From Cristatella mucedo (lineage: Eukaryota; Bryozoa; Phylactolaemata; Cristatellidae), in NCBI GenBank assembly GCA_009760855.2, contig WPIO01000017.1, positions 4,554,001 through 4,618,000 of the forward strand: 64,000 nt of DNA. Reading direction: 5' to 3'. Below the pieces are notes generated by a model. That model was given only the letters and a program-made list of their open reading frames with translations, ran no database searches and was not told the origin of the DNA. How positions within the stretch are numbered: the stretch's first letter is position 1; every line of letters begins with the position of its first letter. A program made the translations under genes and the position numbers. Positions 22,325 through 33,300 of the stretch are shown piece after piece.

Positions 22325-23800
22325 ATGTATCTCCGTCTGTAACTCCACAATTCCGCAAAGACTACGAGGGTGTTATGAGGGAGAGTTTTGTTTAGCACAC
22401 TCACAGCCTAAGCGGATTTCGGTATGCATTCGGTAGCCAACAGACTTCGTCTCACGCAACAAAGAGAAAGTGGGAAGCATAGCAGAGTCAGGAGAGCAGT
22501 TGAGGTAGTGAGTAACATGAAAGTAGCATGTCAGGACGGCTGGGAAGGATGTACCATAGTCGGCAGCAGGAGAGTAGAGTTCGTTGCGTCAGAATCGTGT
22601 TTCCACAGTATACATCCTGCAAAGCAAAAGGTTCGGTCGCCAACGGTCTTTGAGCAGGGGGAATGGAGCAGCTAATTTATTGTACATACAGGACCTGAGG
22701 GGTCGAGGAGGCTGAAACTGGTGAAGCAGTTCTGCTAGGTATGAAGGAGCCAAGCCGTGGCGGGCCTTGAGTGTCATTGTAAGAAATTGGCTCTGTATCC
22801 GTTGATCAACCGGTAGCCATCCTAGCTCTTTCAGCGAAGGAGACACATGGTCAAACCTCTGGGACTTGCAAACTAGTCGTGCAGCCATATTCATAGCCAG
22901 CACCAATGGCCTAGTGGCTTTTTTCGGTAGCCCAGCCAAGAAGGAATTACAATAATCTAGTCGAGACAAAACCAAGGAGCTAGTTAAATCTCTTGCAGGC
23001 CACCGTGGAAGAAGTTCCTAATCTTATAGAGGGATCGAACGCTAATGCAGGCTGTGGAAGCAAAATTCTTAAAGAAGCTTTTATAATGTTAGGCACCTAT
23101 CGAAGACGACACATATATCTGGAGCAGATGCTGGTGATCGCACATCATCATTATCTAATAGACGAGCAAAGCTTTTTCGTCCAGTCACACGCTTACGGTA
23201 TCCCATGAGCAGCAGTTCAGTTTTCTCGTCTGCTAGTTTAAGGAAATCTTCTGTCATCCACATCGAATAGTCGGCAAGGCAAGAATTAAGTCAACAGGTC
23301 ACTGCAGCAGATTCCGACAGTTTAAATGACAGATACAGCTGCATATCGTCAGAATAAAAGTGATATCCTATTCATGGGCTCGAATTACTTTTCTCGGAGG
23401 TTGAGTGTAAATCCTATTCATGGGCTCGAATTACTTTTCTCAGAGGTTTGAGTATAAATCGAGAACTGCAACGGACCGAGTACGGACCCTTGAGGGATTT
23501 CACAGGTTACTGGTCTGGTGGATGAGACCTGACCCCACACGATTCGGATTGAACATGATCAGACAAGCACGATTTAAAACACGCCAGTGCCGCGTCTGCC
23601 AGACCGATTGCTGCTCTCAATCCTTCGTTATGACATCGTGATCAATGGTGTCAATGGCAGCTGAAAGATCTAGCAGCGCTATAGCGGAGAAATTCCGTTA
23701 TCGTTGCTGCATAAGATGTCACTTGTTACACGGAGGAGAGCAGTTTCAGTGGAGTGCTGCCTTTTGAAGCCCGAATGAAGTTTTTCTGACATATCGTTCT
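22325..23800 (-). mobile_element. CR1-like LINE, decayed RT and 3' end
   Basis: Reading from 23800 down: LLDLSAAIDTIDHDVI (RT box), WMTEDFLKLADEKTELLLMG, VLSRLDYCNSFLAGLPKK, LKELGWLPVDQRIQSQFLT and APSYLAELLHQFQPPRPLRS. Several frameshifts and an internal 46-bp duplication show it is dead. Confidence 0.85.
23365..23457. repeat. 46-bp tandem duplication
   Basis: ATCCTATTCATGGGCTCGAA and the bases after it repeat at 23365 and 23411 inside the CR1-like fragment. Confidence 0.92.
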
Positions 23801-24117
23801 TTTCAAAGAGTGTATTTCATCAAAAAAGTATTTCATCGAAATATTTCATGTTTCGTATTTCAGAGAATCGTTTCGTCGTAGTTACTGTAGAGAGAAGCGG
23901 GCGTTTATTGTCGCCATCACTAGGTGATACAGATTGCATTTGCTCGATCTTAAGATCTTGCACAGTCATTTTGAAGTCGACGGCTATCGTTCGCCATTGG
24001 CCAGAGCGACAAATTCAATTTATTGGAGAGAATAATCAGTACGGACATGTATATTTTATCGTCTGTCTGCTACCATCGAAAGCTACCGTTAATCTTCTCA
24101 GCTTTTTCAATACAGTT

Positions 24118-25865
24118 AAGCAAAAGTGATGCGGTAGTTGATAAAAAATACCAAATAGTTGCACGGGTGGAGCGCCAACAATTACTGACACCCGGCTATT
24201 TGCCGAGCTTACACAGACGCTGTCCTTGTCACCTGCAATGATTCAAAAACAAATAGTCAGCACTGTGATCATGCAGACATCGCAACGCAGTTGCATTGTT
24301 AAGATCAGATCGTAAATAGAACAAGACTTTGCCTAAGTAGAGATATGGAGAAGCCAGACTTGTGCACTAGTACACATCCCAGTCTGTGAGGCTGAGTGCA
24401 GTAGTAGGCGAATTCGAAAAAGTATAATTTTCATTTATCAGTAACAAGAGGTTAAAGAGCTGATACGATTTGCTTTTAGTTGGGCAAGGAATGGTCAGCG
24501 CATGACTGCCATCTTGTAAATTTGCTTTACATATTATCTTTACAGACGTGCCAGCTTCAACCTTCCTAGGAAGCAGAACTCGATTCTTGTGTTGTTGTTG
24601 GCCGCAATTAGGCAAGTTTCTACTCATTTATAAATCCCAAAATTCGCTTATCTCTTGACAATTCTACGTACATATTTAGCGAATAAACTGTTCAGGGAGT
24701 TATAGATATTTCTAGATGAGCTACTATCGTAAGCTAACAGATAAAATGCGATCGATATCTGCTTAGTCCGCCCTCTTCTTTCTGTTACAAACACAGCGAA
24801 ACAAGCTATTATAATCGATCCATCAGTGCGGATCGGCTTAGAATTTAACGTTAGCTAAATCTGGAAACACAGGCTTGATATTCCGCAAATGAATGATTCC
24901 GCTCATCTTTACGTGGGCAAACACATGCATTACGTAATTGAATCGCGTCTTTCTATCGAGTCTTCAGTGTGGCCGTGTAACGGGTCTGTAAGAAAATTGC
25001 ATTCACCGGATACTAAGGGTGCAGAACCTACAGCAGCCTTATCATTAAACAAGCATGCACGTTCATCTCGCCCGACATGGATGCATGGTCTCTGAATTAT
25101 TAACAAGGCATGATCTATTTTCAAAATTACACACCAAACCATTTAGGGATATATTGCCGTGGACATGGAAACCGTCGCATCCAGGCACACACACTCGTCA
25201 ACTGCGGTAGCGAAACAGTGTAGGAGCCAGATACCGCAGTGGCCAGACATGGTACCCAGCTAAAGTTTTCGGCAAGCTCAGGTGTCTTCATGCATGTAGA
25301 GCACTACTGTGAAATACGCTGCAGCCGTGACGACGCACGACAGATATCTAATGACATTTTTCAGGCCGGCAGTATGAGCCCGTTATGGTGCGACGTCTTA
25401 ACAGGCTCAGCCACTAGTCTATCTTGCCACGCTACGAAAACACACCTGGATGTGGATCGCGTCGCCATCGTCACCTCTTTGATCTGCCGAGTTGGTTTGT
25501 CCCAGCTAATAAGGTGCTCGCCTCGACCAAGGTCTGGCTGAGGTCGTGGGCTCGAACCCGGAGGATAGGTGAAGCGCCTGAATAGAGACTAAGTTCTCTT
25601 GGGGTGCTATACAAATATATTGCATATACTTTTATTTCACCTGCAATGTTCTCCCGCTGAATCCGAAATGAGTCAGATGCTACTATCACTTTTCTGGCTT
25701 TTACGCAGACTAGCTCTCACCGCTCACGCGCGTTTCTCACCGATTCATTAAAGTTACACGGTCAACCGGCTCATTTGAAAATACATCGATCAGCTGCACA
25801 TTCTTTCTGCTTCGCTCTCACTGCTTCCTCTGCTACGCCGCGTGGGCGTTCAGTTGGCTACCAGC
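24118..25865 (-). pseudogene. Duplicated 3' part of MLP1, broken
   Basis: This tract repeats 11.8-14.5 kb in the same orientation. It holds a copy of MLP1 exon 3 starting at 24232 (DKDSVCVSSANSRVSVIVGA, with acceptor gaatcattgcag) and the intron upstream of it. An extra A in the run near 24142-24147 shifts the frame about ten codons before the end. The original stop is still present as TAA but out of frame. Exons 1 and 2 are missing: the duplicate stops near 25865 against LINE sequence. The nearer AATAAA is changed to GATAAA. Confidence 0.75.
25490..25618 (+). mobile_element. SINE family 1, inserted in duplication copy B only
   Basis: TGGTTTGTCC, GTGGGCTCGAACCCGGAGGA and GTTCTCTTGGGGTGCTATAC. 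Copy A reads straight through this point. Confidence 0.9.
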
Positions 25866-25869
25866 TACA

Positions 25870-26480
25870 CATCGACAATTTTTAAAGGAATCTATGAGAA
25901 AAAAGGAAGACGGAAAACTGGGCGATAGTATGCAAAAACCTTTGTATTTAATCCAGGCTTTTTAAGTATCGGCCTAATGGTGGCCGATTTGAAGGACTTG
26001 GGTACAACCCCCTTTACCAGAGATGCATTAAGAATCTTGGTTTTGGCTGGGCTATGTTGGTTTGCCAGTGAAAACCAAAACATGATGGTATAGGGTCGTA
26101 AGGAGACTACCTCTTTTTACTAGGCCTTATTAAGTTAGCCACATCGCTTGCAGAAACCTCGGAAAATCTTGTAAGATCACAGGTTGCGATTCAGCCATTG
26201 CTTTAGTCGGAAGGGCTTTATAGAGGCGCGGATGCGTAAAAAATTTAATTTCAATAAAGAATGCTGAAAACGTTTCGGCTGAGCCGTTAATATCTGGGGA
26301 TTGAGACCTTTCAGCATTGGCCAGCAAATTGTTTACCGCCTTTTAAATCTGTTTTGGATCTGGCTGTCAGAACTTTAGTTTTCGAGTGAAAAAAGGAAGC
26401 CTGGCTTGTTAAGCTTACGGGTGTAGGCTGGAAGGAACTCTTTGACATTGACTAGATCCTCATCAGACCCAGCCTTCTTA
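25870..26480 (-). mobile_element. L2-type LINE fragment (endonuclease-RT junction)
   Basis: The minus strand encodes ILNASLVKGVVPKSFKSATI and PILKKPGLNTKVFAYYRPV, the start of the RT domain, preceded by the linker ESQPVILQDFPRF. It abuts duplication copy B and marks its right limit. Confidence 0.8.
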
Positions 26481-27205
26481 AAGCAGTGTTCAAGCCTGCG
26501 TTCAACACGGTAAATCTTTTAAAAATTCGTTTGTAAATTGAAAAGAACCCCCGCGACTCCGTATACGGACAGAATGTACCAGAGCATGCTTGTCAAGAGT
26601 ACTTCTAAGTGTCATGTTCACTGCCTCAGTGATGGCATCGACGCTGTCGGTCGCGTCTGGGTGCAGATTGAAAAGATCTGCGTCACGTACAGAATAAAAA
26701 AAAATCTGTCATTACTTTTTAAATTACGTTGCTGAACAAATTTGACGTTACCCCGTACCTATCACGGAGCAGGAACTGTAAACGAGACCGAATAGTGATC
26801 CGAGAGGGTCACTAGTGAGGGTCTCGAGGTCATATAGCAGTGCAAACGAAGTAACCAGGAGAGTCCGCGTCGGCGCGGACGAAGGTCGACAGTGCAAAAC
26901 AAACGAAGCTGTATTGGGAGAATAAACAGCAGACATTTAGCAAGCGAACGATCCGTGGTTTACAATACTACCTGACTTCAAAAAGACTCGACACGACAAC
27001 TCCCCGGCCAAGTTACATGCTGGAATTGTCGTGCCCTAGCACGCCTTGCTCTTGGTTGGGGAAATTGCTGCTACGCTGACGAGCTCAGCATGGTTTTGTG
27101 ACCGCCCCGCCGTTCGAGAGCATTCGGGCGCTGCGCGCCCAGACCAGCCGAGTCCGACGACCCTAGGCAGTAGCCGATCGACGGCGACGCATCCACGGCC
27201 GAAGG

Positions 27206-27348
27206 TCAGTCAGAAGAGCTTCCAGCGAGCGGCCTGATGAAATACGGGATCTCCACGTACGTCGGGATAGGCGCTGGCCGCGTGCCCAGGTTCGCAATGA
27301 TCGTCACCTGGCCGTCTCTTGCTGGTATGCAGAGAGGGCCGGGCTCCA
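27206..27348 (-). CDS. MLP2 exon 3 (last strands and stop)
   Basis: The acceptor is catattcttttag. It encodes EPGPLCIPARDGQVTIIANL and then TYVEIPYFIRPLAGSSSD and TGA. Intron 2 is only 104 bases. LCIPARDGQVTIIA aligns with VCVSSADNRVSVIV of MLP1. Confidence 0.7.
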
Positions 27349-30300
27349 CTAAAAGAATATGACACGGTGCGTCAGCATTGCCCCGTGGCCAAACGAAGGC
27401 GTAGGCGCCCAATGAACGCCTGCTTGCGGTTGCATCTGCGTGAATTCCTTACGAGGCAGGAGCAGGGGCATCGGTGCGCCACTGCTGATATCTATCAGCT
27501 CATCCAGGTGAGCCGACGGCAAATTCACCAGGCACACGCTGAGAGCGCGTCCTCCTTGCCCTTTGAGATTTGACCATCTGATCTTGAACGAGCCCCTCGG
27601 AAAGCTCCACGTCAGCGAACCGTTCTCGCATCCGGGCTCCATTTCGTATTCCTCGCCGCCTGCGGAAGAGCTACAAAGTCGCGGCTTAGCGAGCTGAGAG
27701 TATGCACACTGGATGTGAGCGCAGAGCTCGCCGGCATTGTAGGCTCGACTCGCCGAAAACCGGCGCCGTAAGCTGACGTCAGGCGGCTGAAGTGGTTTGC
27801 CTCGGTGCCTGCTGTTTCTCCAACAAAACATTAATATGGCGGCTGCGTTAGACGCCGAGAGGTTTCATCTGGAGCGCTACGCCGATGCTCGAGCGCTGGT
27901 ACCAATTCGGCGTCCCACAGCCGCCAGTAGGCGTCGAGTAGGTGGAGCGGTAGCAAGCGCTTACTATCTGTCGACTACCTTCACCCACCTAATTGCTTGC
28001 CCGTTTGTGAGGGCAGTCCTGTGCTGGCCAGCCATGGCCGACCCCACATCCATCTTTTCATGCCCAACCAAAGGACACTATCCCGCTGACAGGGCTAAGC
28101 GGACGCCCTCTTCTCTGCCTGCAGTCGGCCTGCTCGGATCTCATTTCTCTTGATTATCCTATGGTGTAAGATAAACGATCTAGAATCTGACCGTGTGTTC
28201 ATACTCCTCCAACAGCGTTTGTGTCCGTCAATAAAGCCGACGGTCTCTAGCCTAAGCTTGGGCCAACTCTCCGGTCATTCTGGTCACGAGTTCCGACTCC
28301 TGCAGCATGCAATTCTTTATTGTCCACTCCATGCGAGGTGACAGCCGCCAAGGCTCGTCTGCTGCTACGCACCTGCAACTGATGCCGTCGACTGGTAAGC
28401 GAGCGGCCCTGGTTTGGCCCATGGCTTAGGGTGCTTGCTTATGATGACAAGAGGTCAAGGCGAATGCATTTGATGGCCGAGGTCGTTGACTCGAGCCCTG
28501 CGGCACATGTGCAGCGCTTGGAAAGATTCAAGTTCTCTTAAGGCACTATGCAAATTAATTATAGTTTTTCTATCTTTCTTTTACTCACACGAGTGGGTGA
28601 AGTTACCCGGCCACCCGAAATGCCCATTTTTATGACTGGCCTCCCTGGCAAGATTACGGTTCGATTCCTTCTTGGCTTAGCCCAAGCTAAACGATGCCCC
28701 CCCCCGAAATTCGTGGCGGAAGAACTCACGAACAATTACACTGTCGCTCGGCCATAAGGCGTTCATGTCCCCGTCAAATATTCTGTTTCGGCTCCCACGC
28801 ATAGCAACCTGAGGTGGTTTGGTCCAGCGGTTAAGGTGCTCGCCCCCCCCCCCCGACCACGGTCTGGCTGAGGTCGTGGGCTCGAGCCCGGAGGCATATG
28901 TGAAGCGCCTGAATAGAGATTAAGTTCTCTTGGGGAGCTATACAAATGAATTGTATATATTTTTATTATTAAGCCAATTAGAAAAATGTTAAGAACACCA
29001 TTGATTGTCCTGATTCCTCCAGGGGATCTACCAGGCTATTGATAAGGGGGGGGGGAATTCGATAGCACGGCGTCCCCTGACTTGACCACATTTAAAAAGA
29101 AATTAGAAGCACACCTATTTATGACAGCATATAGTGGGTTACAGGGATTCGTCCTTTGTGGGTTCTTGCGATCCGTCCTGTTTGTGCTTATTCGTGCTGA
29201 CACTGTGCATGCTGCCACTAAATACACTTGCATGCTGACCCTGTGCATGTCGCCCCTTATCATATTATTTTTGTTGTTTATCGAGCATGCTACCACTACC
29301 CATTCGATCGTATGAGTACTCTGAGGGCGCTTTATCGTGTGTTATTATTATTACTATAAAAATCTGCCAGCAAAAACTAGTTGGCCCCATTAAAATTATA
29401 CTAATTTCGGGAAAGGCCGAAACTCTGCGTCACCACAAGCGTGCCGCCGGAAAAGCTCTTTCAACCCTCACTCTCTAAAGGAAATGGCATCAAGGAACTC
29501 ACAAATGAAGTTGTTGAATCAGCGAACCTTTACTTTTTAATTTGGAGGGTCTAAAGCTGCTCCGCCGCTCGGCAGGCTTCTTTGAAACTATGAAAAAAGA
29601 ATTTATTTTTTTGTAGCAGGTCTGAAAGAGCACGATCACCCTCCCCCCCATTAAAGGGCGGCCTCCTAAAAATTCATCTTGAACGCGAACGAGGCGAGCC
29701 GCTCTGGTAGGGCTAATAATAATAATAATAATAATAATAATATACTTGATAAAGCGCTCTTAGAGAACTCAATCTCTTTCTAGGCGCTTTATATTTGCTG
29801 CAAAGGGAAACGCGATTGAATGGCGAGTAATATCATGCTCGATAAACGACATGAATAACATGGTTAGGGGTGACATGCACAGGGTCAGCACGCAAGTGTG
29901 TTTAGTGGCATGCACAGTGTCAGCACGCATAAGCACATAAAGGACAAAGCACAGGGACCCACTGAGTGCTGTCCTAAATAGGTGCGTTTTCAAGTTCTTT
30001 TTAAATGTGGTCAAGTCAAGGGATGTTCTGACGCAAGTCAGGAGTGAGCTTTCATTTAAAGGCAGAGATCTTATCAGCCTCATTTACATAGGAAGACAGT
30101 GCAGGTCGGTGAGTAGTGGTCTAATGTGACAGTTGCTAGCGGAAGACAAAAATAGCTGCTGAGTTTGCACCAACTTGTAGATTCTTATTGCACAGACAGG
30201 AAGATCAGCCAGTAGTGAGCTACAAAAATTGAAACGTCATGTCAAAAATTTATGGACCAATATTGGCTGCTGTATGTATGCATCAACAGACTGGATTTTT

Positions 30301-33300
30301 TGCAATTCGACGTCGCTAAATTTGGCGTTGATGACTTGACTAGGGAGTTGATTCGGACTTGTAGTGGAAGGTTACTTGAGAACAGGACACTAAGAATGAG
30401 TCTCGACATAACATGAGCTATACTAGCCGAGCCTTTTTTAAGGTTTAGCTTTTTCAATTTTTGAGTAAAATTTCATTTGCTCGTAAAATGGTAAGCTAGT
30501 TTATCGTCATTCAATCTGTGAACGTTTGGGCAAGCTTTTGCTGTCACTTTCTAAGCCTGGAAGTCCTCTTCCCGGAAGCCACAAACTGGAAGGCATTATC
30601 CTGAAATTGGGCTCGCCAGCATGTCCCTTCCTTGTACATCTGCCAAGACTATCCGAGTTCTGTTCTAAAATAAACTGTTTATATACGACCAAATCAGCTC
30701 CAGAGTAAAGGATGTCTTCATTCTGCTTTGTAATATTGAAAAAGATTCTTCCCGCCTGTGCGATGAGGCACTTATGGATGGGGAGAAAAAATTCAACAGC
30801 TGGCTAGTTTTCTTTACTAGTTTACTAGTTTTCTTTACTGCCAATTTCACATTAAAATACTTCTTCTTGGCATGCAAAGGCAACACAATAAGAAGCGAAT
30901 TGACCACAAGATCCTGTTACTCACTTTCAGTGCCGAGCTCCATTTTACCTTTTTCTAGAAATAGATTTCTCTTGGGATAAGTCGCCGACGACAGGCCTAT
31001 GTTGCACCCCTTGTGATATGTATCGTACTACGACGAGTTTTAGGTAAAAAGAAAGATCATTTAACTATGCTCATTGAACCACCGCATTCACACATTCATC
31101 GTAACTGAACGTAATATTGAATTTAATATTGAATTATGAAATAGTGATGAGCAAGATTTTGACAAGCAAGTCATTTAATTAGGTACGTAATTGCTGCATA
31201 CATTATCTGTTGGTGGAGCGGATTAAAATAAAAAGTCCGACATGGACAGTCAGTCTTAGCGACGGTCCGCCGGTCGGTGAGTCATTGCAGCTGAGCCTTT
31301 GCGAAGCTATTCACTAATGTACTTAGTTAAAAAAAATTATGTGACCTTGCTTATTGCCAAAAACCGTTAAAGGTTGTAGCTAACGTGTCGAACCTACTCA
31401 GCACTTCAGGTTGTTACAGGCTGCTGACCAGAGAACAGAACCCTTGCTTGGAAACACAACGCTGGTAGGTGGTGGCACTTCTTTGGATATGCAACGGTTG
31501 CTTTACACAGGAAACTGAAGGAAAAACGTCTTAAGGCATAAAGTAAATCAAAGAACGTTATAAACTCTTTTTGCAAAGCACCTTATAGATAGGCACCTTC
31601 GCCGCTGCAACGCCGTCCACTATACTGTGGACGACGTTACGTTTTCGTTACCGCCGAAACACTCGATAATCTGCCTGCTACGTATGAAACTGAGCGCATC
31701 GCCTAGCAGGCCTCTCCACACCCTGCCCATAAAAATACGGTATCTTTTAAAGAAAACAGAACGATAGCTTAAAAGGAAGCTGAATGTCCACCTCTTCCTC
31801 ACAGCAGGTACTGGTTTGGCAAGAACTGCCCCCTGTCCTTGTGCGTGCTGACACTGTGCACATCCCCGATGTTGTTTGCGCCTGCCGCTTCCGCCATTGC
31901 AATTAGTGCAGGCAGCATTGGCCGCTAATGTATGCCTCACCTGCATCAGCATTGGCCGCTAATGTATGCCTCACCTGCAGCAGGTGGTCGAGCCATTGGT
32001 TCGGTGGATCCTTTGATGTAAGCATGTGGCCCCCCCCCCACAGAAACACTCCCAGTTCAGGTGTAAGTCAGCCAGCTCATATATGTACCCGCTGGGGGAA
32101 TAAAGACCGAGTCTCGTTCACCGTTCACGTCCACTCGTTTGTCCGTGAACTCCACAAGAACAGCCGCCGCCGGAGACACCTTTGTCACACGACACCATCA
32201 ACCGATTGATGATTCCTTTTCAGCATACCCAAAGGGCCCAGAAGGAGGTTTAATCGTTACAAGAGAGCAAAACACATTTTATTACTTTTATGCATAATTA
32301 CATTTGTTATTACAGTTTAGACCCTTACTGGAAAGACATACTGACTCTGTGAGCTCCTCGGTACTCTAAAGGATTCCGGAAATCACTGTCAACGCCGAAT
32401 AGGAAGAAACCGATAACCCATTTTGACAGTCCGATTCAGTTCGCTAAGGCTCCCTTTCCGAATCCAAGGATTTTGAACTCCCACCTAAATATAATAGCTA
32501 GGCCCCCCTTGAGAAATACCTTAAAGCTGCCGGTCAGAAAAAGAAATGCAAAAAAATATAATTCATTTGCATAGCGCCCTAAGAGAACTAAATCTATATC
32601 CAGGTGTGTCACATGGGCCGCACGGCTCACGCAGAGCCCAATTCAGTCGATAAAGGCGATCATCTTGACCTCGGTTATCAAAGGCGAACGCCTTAACTCG
32701 TGTGCCAAACCAGGGTGGCAACAACCCGATGAAGACTATAGCCTTAATAATAATAACTTTGATAGTCTCTCGAAAAACCATTTCCCCCTGTTTGAGAAAA
32801 GTCTATGGCTTCATATCGAGCACACGCTTTGCAGACCACAATTTGTCGATAAATAATGTGCTCTCCAATTTGGATAGCTAGAACCCGAGCCCGTAGGCGA
32901 CCGGCGTTCCTTCTTTTTTGTGACCAGTCTTTATATAAAAGTTCCGCCGGCTTATAGAAACACGATTGGTCTTTAAAAAATTACAGTCCACAAAGAATTC
33001 CAACTCTGAATGCGAGTGATGGAGTTTCGATTCTAGAACCTCATCTTGAAAAAAACGGCAGCTCCCTAATTCGGTCGCTACCAACAATGACGTTGCATCA
33101 TTCAAGCCTCATCTAAAGACTTATCGGTTCCGGTCAGCTTTCTCTTCGCCCGAGTGAACGTGCCTTTTATGTCTCTGTGTGCTGTTCGTGCTTAACTTAT
33201 ATCATTCAACCCGATTTGCTAGCCACAGGTTCTACCAACTGTTGGTCCTGTCTTTTTGTTTCTTTAGCATGCTGTGGTAAGCATGATACTTGTATGCTTT

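Larger units (their letters stand above)
23868..25865. repeat. Segmental duplication, copy B
   Basis: Same orientation as copy A, offset by about 12 kb. It lacks the 0.85-kb telomere-repeat insertion but contains a SINE at 25490-25618 that copy A lacks. It is bordered on the right by LINE sequence and on the left by a CR1-like fragment. Confidence 0.88.

Noticed and set aside
28648-28665. tRNA gene suggested by GGTTCGATTCC
   Set aside because: Box B alone; no box A at the right distance and no cloverleaf. True tRNA-like heads in the window belong to SINEs.
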